DNA of 15,963 nucleotides, from contig JAUVIQ010000041.1 of the NCBI GenBank assembly GCA_030592655.1, positions 1 to 15,963 of the forward strand, read 5' to 3'. The position numbers and the translations under genes were made by a program. The notes under the pieces are model-generated. The model was not told the DNA's origin. It ran no database searches and was given only the letters and a program-made list of their open reading frames with translations. Below are positions 7,908 through 14,685 of the stretch, piece by piece; position 1 is the first letter of the stretch, and each line of letters begins with the position of its first letter. Source of the stretch: Planctomycetales bacterium. Its GTDB lineage: Bacteria; Planctomycetota; Phycisphaerae; SM23-33.

Positions 7908-7940
7908 TTCATTGGCCTCATTTCGCTGCCGGTTCAAGGT

Positions 7941-7970
7941 GTGAAAGACGAATACTAACGCAACTTTCAC
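7941..7970. promoter_or_regulatory. inverted repeat in the divergent S1/ACT intergenic region
   Basis: GTGAAAG (7941-7947) and CTTTCAC (7964-7970) are perfect 7-bp inverted repeats, 23 bp centre to centre. On the minus strand a TTGACG -35-like box (7970-7975) abuts the repeat, but I see no good -10 at standard spacing. It may be an operator for the S1-domain gene; evidence is positional only. Confidence 0.3.
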
Positions 7971-7987
7971 GTCAATGGAAGGGTTGC

Positions 7988-8016
7988 TTGCTCATTCGCC
8001 GTCGTGCGGTTATACT
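7988..8016 (+). promoter_or_regulatory. sigma-70-type promoter for the ACT-mgtC operon
   Basis: TTGCTC (7988-7993), a 17-nt spacer, and TATACT (8011-8016). Transcription would start near 8023, giving a leader of about 22 nt that contains the ribosome binding site AGAGGTG (8034-8040). Confidence 0.55.
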
Positions 8017-8045
8017 CAAATCGAACGTTTTATAGAGGTGAAGCG

Positions 8046-8504
8046 ATGCGAGTTGAGACACAATTTTCGATATTTCTGGTCAACAAGCCCGGCGTGCTGG
8101 CGCAGGTAACGAGCGCCCTTACCAAGGCCAAGGTCGATATAATCGCCCTGACGCTGGTGGATTCCAGTGAGCACGGCGTTTTGCGGATAGTTTGTGCCGA
8201 TGAAAAGGACAAGGTCCGCAAAGTCCTTGCCCGTGCGCACGACCAGTTCACCGAGACGGACGTGCTGGCGATGGACCTTTCCAATAAGCCCGGCGCATTT
8301 TCCACAACGGCTGAAAAACTCGCCGACGCACACATTAATATCAATTACGCCTATTGCACCGGCGGAGCGCATGGCGGGAAGACAACGGCTATCTTCAAGG
8401 TCGCCGACCTGAAAAAGGCGTTGCGAGTGCTCAAACCGGCTCGCAGCGGCGTCCGCAAGAACGCGCGAACAAAGGTCAAGGCCACCCCGCGCCGACGGCG
8501 ATAA
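8046..8504 (+). CDS. tandem ACT-domain protein
   Basis: A 152-aa protein. ATG 8046 is chosen over 8004 because AGAGGTG lies just upstream and the first beta strand follows at once; the promoter -10 also overlaps the longer reading. Two ACT domains are visible: 'QFSIFLVNKPGVLAQVTSAL' (about 6-65) and 'LAMDLSNKPGAFSTTAEKLADAHININYAY' region (about 74-130, given in outline), each with the typical N-K-P-G ligand-binding loop. The second contains 'GGAHGGKT', a Gly/His-rich turn. The tail (133-152) is very basic and ends RRRR. ACT pairs usually sense amino acids; with no enzyme domain attached this may be a regulatory partner. It is followed 12 nt later by the MgtC-family gene, so the two are probably co-transcribed. 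Confidence 0.85.
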   Translation: MRVETQFSIFLVNKPGVLAQVTSALTKAKVDIIALTLVDSSEHGVLRIVCADEKDKVRKVLARAHDQFTETDVLAMDLSNKPGAFSTTAEKLADAHININYAYCTGGAHGGKTTAIFKVADLKKALRVLKPARSGVRKNARTKVKATPRRRR

Positions 8505-8516
8505 GGGGAAAATCGC

Positions 8517-9233
8517 ATGATTTTAGCGGCAATTCGGGACGGATTCATTCTGGGAGAGTGGGAAATCGAGTTAATCGTCCGGCTGGTGGTGGCGGCGGTG
8601 CTTGGCGGGCTTATCGGTCTGGAGCGCAAGCAGCACGGTCGGTCTGCGGGCTTGCGGACTCACCTGCTGGTGGCGCTCGGGGCGGCGATGGCGATGGTCG
8701 TCTCGCTGCACTTCGGTCACGTGTACGGAAAGCCGGGCGGGGTCATGGCGATTCGCGTGGACCCTGCCAGGGTTGCTTACGGGGTGATGGCGGGTATCGG
8801 GTTCCTTGGGGCCGGTGCGATTATCCAGTATGGCGTGGGCGTTCGCGGTCTGACAACCGCTGCGAGCATGTGGTGCACTGCAGCCATCGGTTTGGGGGCG
8901 GGGTTCGGAATGTTCGCCGTATCATTCGTCGCCGTCGCTATTGTCCTGTTCGCACTGATTGTGCTGGACATCGTGGATCGTCACATCCCCGTCAGGATCA
9001 CAAAGAAAGTCAAACTCGAAGTCCCGGGAACCTCGCAAGAAGCCATTGGTCGTTACGAGAAACTGCTTGCGGGGCGAAATATCAAAGTAATCAACCTGGG
9101 ATATTCGTGCGATTTCGAAAATGATTGCTCCACCGTTACGCTGCACGTTTCAGCCAGAACGGGATACCTGCTCGAAGCGCTCGACCGCCTCCGCAAAGGC
9201 GCACCGGAAATCACGGGGATGAAGGTCGGGTAA
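8517..9233 (+). CDS. MgtC/SapB family membrane protein
   Basis: A 238-aa protein; the ribosome binding site AAGGGG (8503-8508) overlaps the preceding stop. The N-terminal half has about five membrane segments (near 16-35, 48-66, 88-107, 113-130, 132-152) and family motifs 'GGLIGLERKQHGRSAGLRTH' (30-49), 'GIGFLGAGAII' (93-103) and 'GLTTAASMWCTAAIGLGAG' (111-129). The cytosolic C-terminus (about 160-238) is an alpha/beta domain of ACT-like type, as in full-length MgtC proteins. MgtC proteins are linked to magnesium limitation and to control of ATP synthase or phosphate uptake; members outside pathogens are mostly uncharacterised. Last gene of the operon, followed by a strong terminator. Confidence 0.93.
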   Translation: MILAAIRDGFILGEWEIELIVRLVVAAVLGGLIGLERKQHGRSAGLRTHLLVALGAAMAMVVSLHFGHVYGKPGGVMAIRVDPARVAYGVMAGIGFLGAGAIIQYGVGVRGLTTAASMWCTAAIGLGAGFGMFAVSFVAVAIVLFALIVLDIVDRHIPVRITKKVKLEVPGTSQEAIGRYEKLLAGRNIKVINLGYSCDFENDCSTVTLHVSARTGYLLEALDRLRKGAPEITGMKVG

Positions 9234-9240
9234 GTCAAAA

Positions 9241-9269
9241 CCCAGCCATTCGAATGGCTGGGCTTTTTT
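9241..9269. terminator. intrinsic terminator of the ACT-mgtC operon
   Basis: The 22-nt sequence 9241-9262 is a perfect palindrome (arms CCCAGCCATT / AATGGCTGGG around CG). It is followed by CTTTTTT on the plus strand and preceded by AAAA, so it can also work on the minus strand. It begins 7 nt after the mgtC stop. Confidence 0.92.
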
Positions 9270-9274
9270 CAATT

Positions 9275-9292
9275 GTCCTCACAGGACTTTTT
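9275..9292 (+). terminator. possible second small terminator
   Basis: GTCCT (9275-9279) and AGGAC (9283-9287) form a 5-bp stem with a 3-nt loop, followed directly by TTTTT (9288-9292). Short stem, but position and T-run fit a back-up terminator. Confidence 0.4.
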
Positions 9293-9362
9293 CAACAACC
9301 TCACCGTACCGGGTTATTCTTTTATGACTGACCCGTGCAGCAGCGGCGATTGTTAATAAAGT

Positions 9363-9397
9363 GCAGCCCACAGACGGTGTGGTCATCTGTGGGCTGC
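9363..9397 (-). terminator. 12-bp hairpin downstream of the PEP-CTERM gene
   Basis: GCAGCCCACAGA (9363-9374) and TCTGTGGGCTGC (9386-9397) are perfect 12-bp reverse complements with an 11-nt loop. On the minus strand it is followed by ACTTTATT, a modest U-rich tail, and lies about 85 nt after the PEP-CTERM stop. The plus strand has no T-run. The remaining stretch 9293-9481 has no gene I can support. Confidence 0.5.
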
Positions 9398-9481
9398 TGC
9401 TTCAACGGTTCGCTTTATTATCGGAAAGGAAGGAGAGAATTCTTCGCCGAAACAAAGTTTCTGCATCAACTCGTACCTTGC

Positions 9482-10477
9482 TTACCTTCGCCTGCGGCGG
9501 ATAAGGACGCCGATTCCGCCGATGCTCAGAAGCGCCAGCGTCGCAGGCTCGGGAACGGTTACTGTGATGTTGTTGTCCGTCGCCCAACTGGTGCTGTTCC
9601 AGGTCCAGTCGGCAGGCAGGTCCAGCGACGGCGTGCCGGTCTCGGTTGCCGTTGCCGACCAACTCATGAGGACGTAACTGGCGGCGAATGGGCCACCGGC
9701 TGAGTTGTCAACAACGATGCTGTCGGCGCCGGCGAATTCTACGTTGCCGTCGTCGTCGCCGCCGGTAACAACAACGATCGTTTCGATCCCGGTGGTGCTG
9801 TTACCGTTAATCTCGAAGGTAAGCGTCGAGTTGCTGCTCATGGTGTATTTATCGACACTGATCCCGGTCGAGCCGCTGCCGACTACTGTGAAAAATCCTG
9901 TTCCACCCTTTCGTCCAAGGGACAGGTAATCGGCGTCGATACTACCTCCGTAGATCGTGTACTCACCATAGCCATTCCCGCTGTCCTGTCCGCCACCGAT
10001 TTCAAGTGAGATCACAGCAGCGGACGAGTGGTTGCCGACGACAAGGTCGCCACCATACTGCGTAAAGGTGCCCAAGTTGCTGCTGCTTCCCCACGCGCCA
10101 ATCCTGAGACACCCATCACCATTAGGTTTCTGCGCGCTGACGGTATAATCGCCCGCTGCCATTCGGACCTCTGACGGACCATCCGCCTCATAAATGGTCC
10201 CGCCCACGTGAAATCTGCGCACATAGGCATTTCCGCTGATTATGGCCAATGTGCCACCGGTAATCTCCCCGACGTCGGCGTATAAAGTCCCAGGGGGATC
10301 GGCATACACCGCCGCCGGCGCGCCGGTCCAGGTGCCGTCATCGCTCCAGTTGTCGCCATCGTGGAAATCGGTAGCATCGGTGGCGCTGAGGCCGGTCCAT
10401 TCGATGGTCTCCGCGTAGGCCGGCATTGCCAAGGCCAACATCGCCACCACTGCCAATAAAATCATTACTTTTCTCAT
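9482..10477 (-). CDS. PEP-CTERM sorting domain-containing protein
   Basis: A 331-aa exported protein. The start is supported by AAGGAG (near 10485-10490) and an immediate signal peptide (residues 1-22, 'MRKVMILLAVVAMLALAMPA' then YAE). The middle is Gly/Ser/Thr/Asp-rich with short beta-strand units ('GGDLVVGN', 'GGSIDADYLSLG', 'GTGFFTVVGSGSTG'), like autotransporter-type or beta-helical surface proteins. The C-terminus (308-331) is a full exosortase signal: VPEPATLALL, a hydrophobic stretch 'SIGGIGVLI', then RRRRR. In other bacteria the exosortase XrtA/EpsH family recognises this tail and the protein goes to the outer surface or exopolysaccharide matrix. No exosortase is in the window. The gene has its own promoter just downstream of the AraC-family gene. 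Confidence 0.93.
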   Translation of the reverse strand: MRKVMILLAVVAMLALAMPAYAETIEWTGLSATDATDFHDGDNWSDDGTWTGAPAAVYADPPGTLYADVGEITGGTLAIISGNAYVRRFHVGGTIYEADGPSEVRMAAGDYTVSAQKPNGDGCLRIGAWGSSSNLGTFTQYGGDLVVGNHSSAAVISLEIGGGQDSGNGYGEYTIYGGSIDADYLSLGRKGGTGFFTVVGSGSTGISVDKYTMSSNSTLTFEINGNSTTGIETIVVVTGGDDDGNVEFAGADSIVVDNSAGGPFAASYVLMSWSATATETGTPSLDLPADWTWNSTSWATDNNITVTVPEPATLALLSIGGIGVLIRRRRR

Positions 10478-10570
10478 CTTACATCTCCTTCTCTTTTTGA
10501 GGCGCCTTTAAAACCAAGTCCGGTTAACTTGCCTCCATAGTTCCAACCAGACCTCCATTTCACTAAACAA

Positions 10571-10599
10571 ATTGTACCACGGAAGGGCGAATCTGTCTA
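10571..10599 (-). promoter_or_regulatory. near-consensus promoter of the PEP-CTERM gene
   Basis: On the minus strand: -35 TAGACA (10594-10599), 17-nt spacer, -10 TACAAT (10571-10576) preceded by TGG, an extended -10. Both hexamers match consensus at 5 of 6. Transcription would start near 10564, giving a leader of about 87 nt ending in AAGGAG and the ATG at 10477. Confidence 0.7.
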
Positions 10600-10636
10600 T
10601 GGAATATACTGTTTTTCTTCTGGAGTATATTATTTT
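10600..10636 (-). promoter_or_regulatory. two 16-bp direct repeats 21 bp apart, candidate AraC-type activator site
   Basis: On the plus strand TGGAATATACTGTTTT (10600-10615) and TGGAGTATATTATTTT (10621-10636) agree at 13 of 16 positions and start exactly 21 bp apart. Their cores (AATATACT, AGTATATT) are also mutual reverse complements. The proximal copy abuts the -35 box of the PEP-CTERM promoter. Two direct half-sites 21 bp apart next to -35 is the arrangement of known AraC-family activator sites. The gene just upstream encodes an AraC-family protein, and the distal copy overlaps its stop codon. Confidence 0.6.
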
Positions 10637-11625
10637 CTGGATTTGTGTGGTTTGCGGGATTTGGCTTTGGCGGCGGGGGTTGGAGCGGCCTTTTTGGTCA
10701 TTTTACTACGGTAGGCAAGGGCGCTGATACCGTTTTCGCGCTGGAAAATGCGAGAGAAATAGTTGGCGTCTTTGATCCCGACCACGGAGGCCACTTCGGC
10801 GATTCTCATATCGGTGTGAGTCTGTAGCAGTTCCCTGGCCGCGGCCATGCGAACCTTCAGGAGGTAGGCAACGGGCGTCCTGCCCAGTGCGGTCCTGAAC
10901 TGCTTGATGAGGTGGGTGGCGCTGGTGTCGGTTGCGGCGGCGATGTCGTCCAGAACGATGGGCGAGTGGTAGTTGGAATAGATGAACTCCAAAGCGGCCT
11001 GGACGCGGTCGGACAGGTGCTTCGTGCCGACTTTGGCCGGTTTGGGAACGGCAACGACGTCTGCGTCGGTGGTCGCCCTCAGGCATCGCAACATTAATTC
11101 AAGGAAGATGTGCCGCCCCAGGCGCTTGAAATAAATCGGGCGGGAGCGGGCCTCTTCGACCAGTCGGCTTATCAGCCTGTCGAAATCCCGTCCCAGGAAC
11201 ATATACGGGGGGGTTGTCGCCCAGTACATATCGTCTATGACCTGGCTGACCTGCATTATAACGCCGAATGTAAAACCCGCAAGCCACAATAGCGAAGGGG
11301 CCTGATCGACGTCGAGTTCCCTGACATGCCGTTGTATTGTCTGTATCGGTGCATGAGGAAACCCAGCCGGTATGAGCGCAATTTTACCCGGCGCGAAGAT
11401 AAACTTCTTGTTGTCGATGCAGTACGACACCTTACCGGTCAGACCGATCGCCAGTTCGTCCTCGCGTTTGCGTTTCAGTGGGAGGCGTTTGCGTTCTACA
11501 GTTTTGCCGCAGTCGGCGGAAGTAATTTGTTCCGGCAGAATCAGTTTGGATATGCCGTCGCGCTCGATCCGGGGGATGATGCGCTGCTTGATAACGTCGT
11601 GGACCAATTCACGGTCGCTCTTCAT
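10630..11625 (-). CDS. AraC family transcriptional regulator
   Basis: A 331-aa protein with a cupin-type sensor part at the N-terminus (about 40-130: 'LPLKRKREDELAIGL...FIFAPGKIALIPAGFPHAP') and the double helix-turn-helix DNA-binding domain at about 206-305 ('ALEFIYSNYHSPIVLDDIAA', then 'IAEVASVVGIKDANYFSRIF'). The 'DANYFSRIFQRENGISALAYR' stretch is the conserved family signature, noted here in outline. A lysine/alanine/proline-rich basic tail (310-331) follows. AraC-type regulators with a cupin often sense sugars and activate transcription. No Shine-Dalgarno precedes ATG 11625, but TATAAT lies 6 nt upstream, suggesting a leaderless mRNA. Downstream on the same strand is the PEP-CTERM gene with a matching operator-like repeat, its likely target. 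Confidence 0.92.
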   Translation of the reverse strand: MKSDRELVHDVIKQRIIPRIERDGISKLILPEQITSADCGKTVERKRLPLKRKREDELAIGLTGKVSYCIDNKKFIFAPGKIALIPAGFPHAPIQTIQRHVRELDVDQAPSLLWLAGFTFGVIMQVSQVIDDMYWATTPPYMFLGRDFDRLISRLVEEARSRPIYFKRLGRHIFLELMLRCLRATTDADVVAVPKPAKVGTKHLSDRVQAALEFIYSNYHSPIVLDDIAAATDTSATHLIKQFRTALGRTPVAYLLKVRMAAARELLQTHTDMRIAEVASVVGIKDANYFSRIFQRENGISALAYRSKMTKKAAPTPAAKAKSRKPHKSRK

Positions 11626-11631
11626 GGCGAT

Positions 11632-11637
11632 ATTATA
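11632..11637 (-). promoter_or_regulatory. consensus -10 box directly before the AraC-family gene
   Basis: TATAAT on the minus strand with only 6 nt to the ATG. The predicted start site coincides with the A of the start codon. No recognisable -35 is found 17-18 nt upstream; that place is taken by the heptamer repeat. Fits a leaderless transcript, or a weak promoter needing an activator. Confidence 0.45.
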
Positions 11638-11646
11638 CCGGAAAAC

Positions 11647-11678
11647 AGGGGCTGGGGGCTAGGGATTAGGGACTTGGG
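11647..11678. repeat. tandem heptamer repeat (AGGGRYT-like)
   Basis: About four and a half units of 7 nt: AGGGGCT, GGGGGCT, AGGGATT, AGGGACT, TGGG. It lies upstream of the AraC-family gene. The G-runs on one strand (five runs of three to five G) could form a quadruplex. It resembles dispersed short intergenic repeats and is not coding. Confidence 0.65.
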
Positions 11679-11686
11679 AAAAAAAC

Positions 11687-11932
11687 GGCATTAGGCATTG
11701 GTGGTACCCTGTAAAAGAGAATATTGAATATTGAACAAAGAATTTCGAATTTTGAAGTAAAAAAAGAAAAAGAAGATAAATGCGTTACTCGCGTGGAGTC
11801 TCATCTTCATTTCTTTTTTTCTGTTACTTCGAAATTCATAATTCCTTGTTCAATATTCATTATTCATCTTTTTATACCCGGAATTATAAAGACAAGACGC
11901 GCAACGACCCTTGACCACCAATGCCCAATGCC
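11687..11932. repeat. 246-bp nested inverted-repeat element (MITE-like)
   Basis: Outer arms 11687-11705 and 11914-11932 are reverse complements at 18 of 19 positions (GGCATTAGGCATTGGTGGT and partner). Inner arms 11725-11760 and 11824-11860 are imperfect reverse complements over about 36 bp ('GAATATTGAACAA'...). Between them an A-rich tract (11759-11780) faces a T-rich tract (11803-11820). The whole could fold into one long hairpin. It ends one base before the aminotransferase stop codon. No transposase or target duplication is visible. An open frame crossing it (from 11724, 'MNIEQRISNFEV') is a translation of the repeat, not a gene. Confidence 0.75.
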
Positions 11933-11933
11933 C

Positions 11934-13265
11934 TTATTCCTCCCGCAGTTCATCGGCGTGTTCGGCGACCTTGCGGAAAGCGGCTGCGTATTCGGCGATA
12001 ACATCAGGGCGGTCGTGTTTGAACCACGGAATGCTGTAGGCCTTTTCCTTAATGCTCTCGCTGACCGGAAGGCTTCCCGGCCCCTGTCGGACGTCGCGCG
12101 ATGCGTTGGCGATAACGGTGGGTTTGCCGTGGCCATAGACGTCCGCATCGTGAAGGGCGGGGTGGGTATGCAGCGGATTATTGATTCCGGGGTTTGTCTT
12201 AAAGCCCTCGGCGGTAACGGCCTGGCAGAATTTCTCGATTGGCAGTCCGCCCAGTTCTTCGGGTCGGTACAGACCCTTGGGGGCGTACCACCCACCCATT
12301 GTCGAACCTGAATCCGCCGGTGGACGGTGGGCCTTGATACCCGGCGTCCCTTCCAACAGGTCCCAGAAGCGGTTCATCGCCTTCTGAATCTCCTTGATGC
12401 GCTCGGGATAATGCTTCAGTTGCACACGCGCCAGCGAAGAGGCTATCTGGTTGAGGCGGTGCTTGTATCCGCCCAGGGGAACGCCGGCGAATTTCTTCAG
12501 TTCCGGATTGGTTACCTGTCCGGCCGCGTCGCTGTACATCGTCGGCAAACCCGTGCGTTCGTAGTGCCCGAAGGCGACAGCCCGCTCGAAAATGCTTTGG
12601 TCATTGGTAACGAGCATTCCGCCCTCGCCGGCCACCAGGCTCTTGCCGGCCATCATACTGAACGCGCCGACGTGCCCGATCGTACCGAGCATCCGTCCCT
12701 TGTACAGACCGCCCTGGGCGTGCGAGACGTCTTCGATGACCTTGACGTTGTGCTTTTCGGCAATGGCCATAATCTCGTCCATCTCGGCGGGATACGCGCA
12801 ATTGTGCACGACCATGATTGCCTTTGTGTCTTCACCGATGCGGTGTTCAATGTCGGCGGGGTCTATGCAGAGGGTCTCGGCGAGGATGTCGGCGAAGTTC
12901 ATGGTCGCCCCCAGAGACATCGCCGGAAGGGCGGCTGCCCAATAGACCGGCGACTGAACTATGACCTCGTCTCCGTGCCCAACGCCGCACGCCCACAACG
13001 CCCCAAGAAGCGAAGACGTTCCGTTGCAGTATCCCAGGGCGTATTTCACGCCGAAGTAATCGCAGATTTCGGACTCCAACTGCTTCGTAACGTCCGTTCC
13101 GCTCATCGCGCCGCCGCGACGAAGCATCTCCAGTACAGCCTGTTCGTCTTCGGTCGTGATAATAGGCCAGGTGAACAGATCGGCAGGGTCTTTCGTTACC
13201 GCCTTAGGCCCGCCCAGAATCGCCAGAGACTCTTTTACCGAAGGCGCTGTTTCTACCGATGACAT
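11934..13265 (-). CDS. DegT/DnrJ/EryC1/StrS family PLP-dependent aminotransferase
   Basis: A 443-aa protein. ATG 13265 is chosen: GAGGAG lies about 7 nt upstream, and the longer frame (to 13352) reads through the tRNA gene. Family features: 'LGYCNGTSSLLGALWACGV' (77-95, phosphate-binding region), 'VIEDVSHAQGG' with D179 to pair with the PLP ring nitrogen, and 'SMMAGKSLVAGEGGMLVTN' with K208 as the Schiff-base lysine. It is longer than many sugar aminotransferases (about 370-400 aa) because of extra C-terminal sequence ('NPLHTHPALHDADVYGHG'). The family makes amino sugars from keto sugars, and some members work on cyclitols. No nucleotide-sugar genes are adjacent, so the substrate is open. It may be co-transcribed from the tRNA-Asp promoter upstream. 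Confidence 0.92.
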   Translation of the reverse strand: MSSVETAPSVKESLAILGGPKAVTKDPADLFTWPIITTEDEQAVLEMLRRGGAMSGTDVTKQLESEICDYFGVKYALGYCNGTSSLLGALWACGVGHGDEVIVQSPVYWAAALPAMSLGATMNFADILAETLCIDPADIEHRIGEDTKAIMVVHNCAYPAEMDEIMAIAEKHNVKVIEDVSHAQGGLYKGRMLGTIGHVGAFSMMAGKSLVAGEGGMLVTNDQSIFERAVAFGHYERTGLPTMYSDAAGQVTNPELKKFAGVPLGGYKHRLNQIASSLARVQLKHYPERIKEIQKAMNRFWDLLEGTPGIKAHRPPADSGSTMGGWYAPKGLYRPEELGGLPIEKFCQAVTAEGFKTNPGINNPLHTHPALHDADVYGHGKPTVIANASRDVRQGPGSLPVSESIKEKAYSIPWFKHDRPDVIAEYAAAFRKVAEHADELREE

Positions 13266-13325
13266 TTTCTGCTCCTCTATATCCGAGAGGGGTAACACGA
13301 CAACAACCATCCCCTGTTTTGAAAA

Positions 13326-13399
<74 letters not shown>

Positions 13400-13435
13400 A
13401 TGCGCATTTCCCTTTTGCTCACGAGGGAATTAACC

Positions 13436-13465
13436 CTTATACCGCAATAGGGCGGGAATTGTCAA
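13436..13465 (-). promoter_or_regulatory. near-consensus promoter of tRNA-Asp
   Basis: On the minus strand: perfect -35 TTGACA (13460-13465), 18-nt spacer, -10 TATAAG (13436-13441). Transcription would start near 13429, about 30 nt before the tRNA 5' end. Confidence 0.75.
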
Positions 13466-13498
13466 TAGCGATTTGGTCGAAATCATAGTTTCTGCGTC

Positions 13499-13527
13499 TT
13501 GCCGTTTCGCGACCAGGCCGGTACACT
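13499..13527 (+). promoter_or_regulatory. possible promoter for the dehydrogenase-hydrolase operon
   Basis: TTGCCG (13499-13504), 17-nt spacer, TACACT (13522-13527); each box matches consensus at 4 of 6. The ribosome binding site AAAAGGA follows before ATG 13565. Confidence 0.4.
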
Positions 13528-13564
13528 CCACACCTCTCGGAACTAAATAAAAAGGATACAACCA

Positions 13565-14665
13565 ATGAAAATCGCGGTAATAGGCGGCGACGGGACGGGT
13601 CCGGAAGTAGTGGCAGAGGGTCTGAAGGTCCTCAAGGCGTCAGCCAAAAAGGTCGGCTTCGAGTACAAGACGAAGGATTTTAATGTCAGCGGCGACAGGT
13701 ATCTCTCTGCCGGCGGGGACCCGGAAAAACCCTCCATCCCCATCATCAGCGAGGACGAAATCGAAGAGATGAGAACCTTCGACGCGATTTACCTCGGCGC
13801 TGTCGGCCACCCGGACGTAGCGCCGGGTATTCTGGAAAAGGGACTGCTGCTTCGGCTGCGTTTCGCGCTGGACCAGTACGTCAACCTCCGCCCCGTAACG
13901 CTCTATCCCGGCGTACCGTGCCCGCTGACCGATAAAAGTTCCGACGACATCGACTTCGTCGTCGTCCGCGAGAATACCGAGGGGCTTTACTCCGGTATGG
14001 GCGGTTTCCAGTATAAGGATACGCCCAACGAGGTGGCTACGCAGATAATGTGCAACACTCGCCAGGGCGTCGAGCGCGCCATTCGATACGCCTTCGACCT
14101 GTGCCGGAGACGAAACGACCGGAAACACCTGACGCTTGTGGCCAAGAACAACGTCCTGACATTCGCCCACGACCTGTGGTGGCGCGCGTTCAACGAGGTA
14201 GCCACCGAGTACGACGACATCGAGACTGATTACAACCACGTCGATGCCTGCTGTATGTGGTTCGTCAAGAACCCCGAATTCTACGACACGATCGTCGTGT
14301 GCAATATGTTCGGCGATATAATCACGGACCTCGGCGCGATGATCCAGGGCGGGATGGGCGTAGCCGCCGGGGGCAACATCAACCCCGCCGGCGTCAGCAT
14401 GTTCGAGCCTATCGGCGGCTCTGCTCCTAAGTACACGGGCAAGAACGTCATCAACCCGATCGCCGCAATCGCCGCGATGGCAATGCTGCTGAGCGAGACG
14501 GGTCAGAACACCGGCGACGAAAAACTCACCGACGCGGGCCGGCGCGTCGAATCGGCAATAAGGTCCGTTACACCGAAGATGAAATCACAATCAGCAGGAA
14601 AGATGGGATTCACCACCACCGAGATCGGCGACCTTGTCGCAGAGGCCGTCGCAACCGCCGAGTAA
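13565..14665 (+). CDS. isocitrate/isopropylmalate dehydrogenase family protein (LeuB-like)
   Basis: A 366-aa decarboxylating beta-hydroxyacid dehydrogenase; AAAAGGA precedes the ATG. It starts 'MKIAVIGGDGTGPEVVAEGL'. Substrate-binding arginines fit R99, R109 ('YVNLRP') and R135 ('VVVRENTEGLYSG'); Y142 and K194 are the catalytic pair, and D227, D251 and D255 the metal ligands ('HVDACC', 'FGDIITDLGA'). The overall pattern ('LLLRLRFALDQYVNLRP', 'LTLVAKNNVLTF') resembles one LeuB branch, so 3-isopropylmalate dehydrogenase of leucine synthesis is the first guess. The cofactor loop reads 'EPIGGSAPKYTGKNVINP' rather than the LeuB-type 'HGSAPDIAGK'. K289-Y290 match the pair that selects NADP in E. 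coli isocitrate dehydrogenase. No leuA, leuC or leuD is nearby. The next gene starts 20 nt downstream. Confidence 0.88.
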   Translation: MKIAVIGGDGTGPEVVAEGLKVLKASAKKVGFEYKTKDFNVSGDRYLSAGGDPEKPSIPIISEDEIEEMRTFDAIYLGAVGHPDVAPGILEKGLLLRLRFALDQYVNLRPVTLYPGVPCPLTDKSSDDIDFVVVRENTEGLYSGMGGFQYKDTPNEVATQIMCNTRQGVERAIRYAFDLCRRRNDRKHLTLVAKNNVLTFAHDLWWRAFNEVATEYDDIETDYNHVDACCMWFVKNPEFYDTIVVCNMFGDIITDLGAMIQGGMGVAAGGNINPAGVSMFEPIGGSAPKYTGKNVINPIAAIAAMAMLLSETGQNTGDEKLTDAGRRVESAIRSVTPKMKSQSAGKMGFTTTEIGDLVAEAVATAE

Positions 14666-14685
14666 CATCGGCAAGGAGAACGAAT

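Noticed and set aside
11724..12311. 195-aa plus-strand open frame starting MNIEQRISNFEV
   Set aside because: Its beginning is a translation of the inverted repeat and the rest is antisense to the aminotransferase.
12327..13262. 311-aa plus-strand open frame
   Set aside because: Antisense to the well-supported DegT-family aminotransferase; Arg/His-rich shadow frame.
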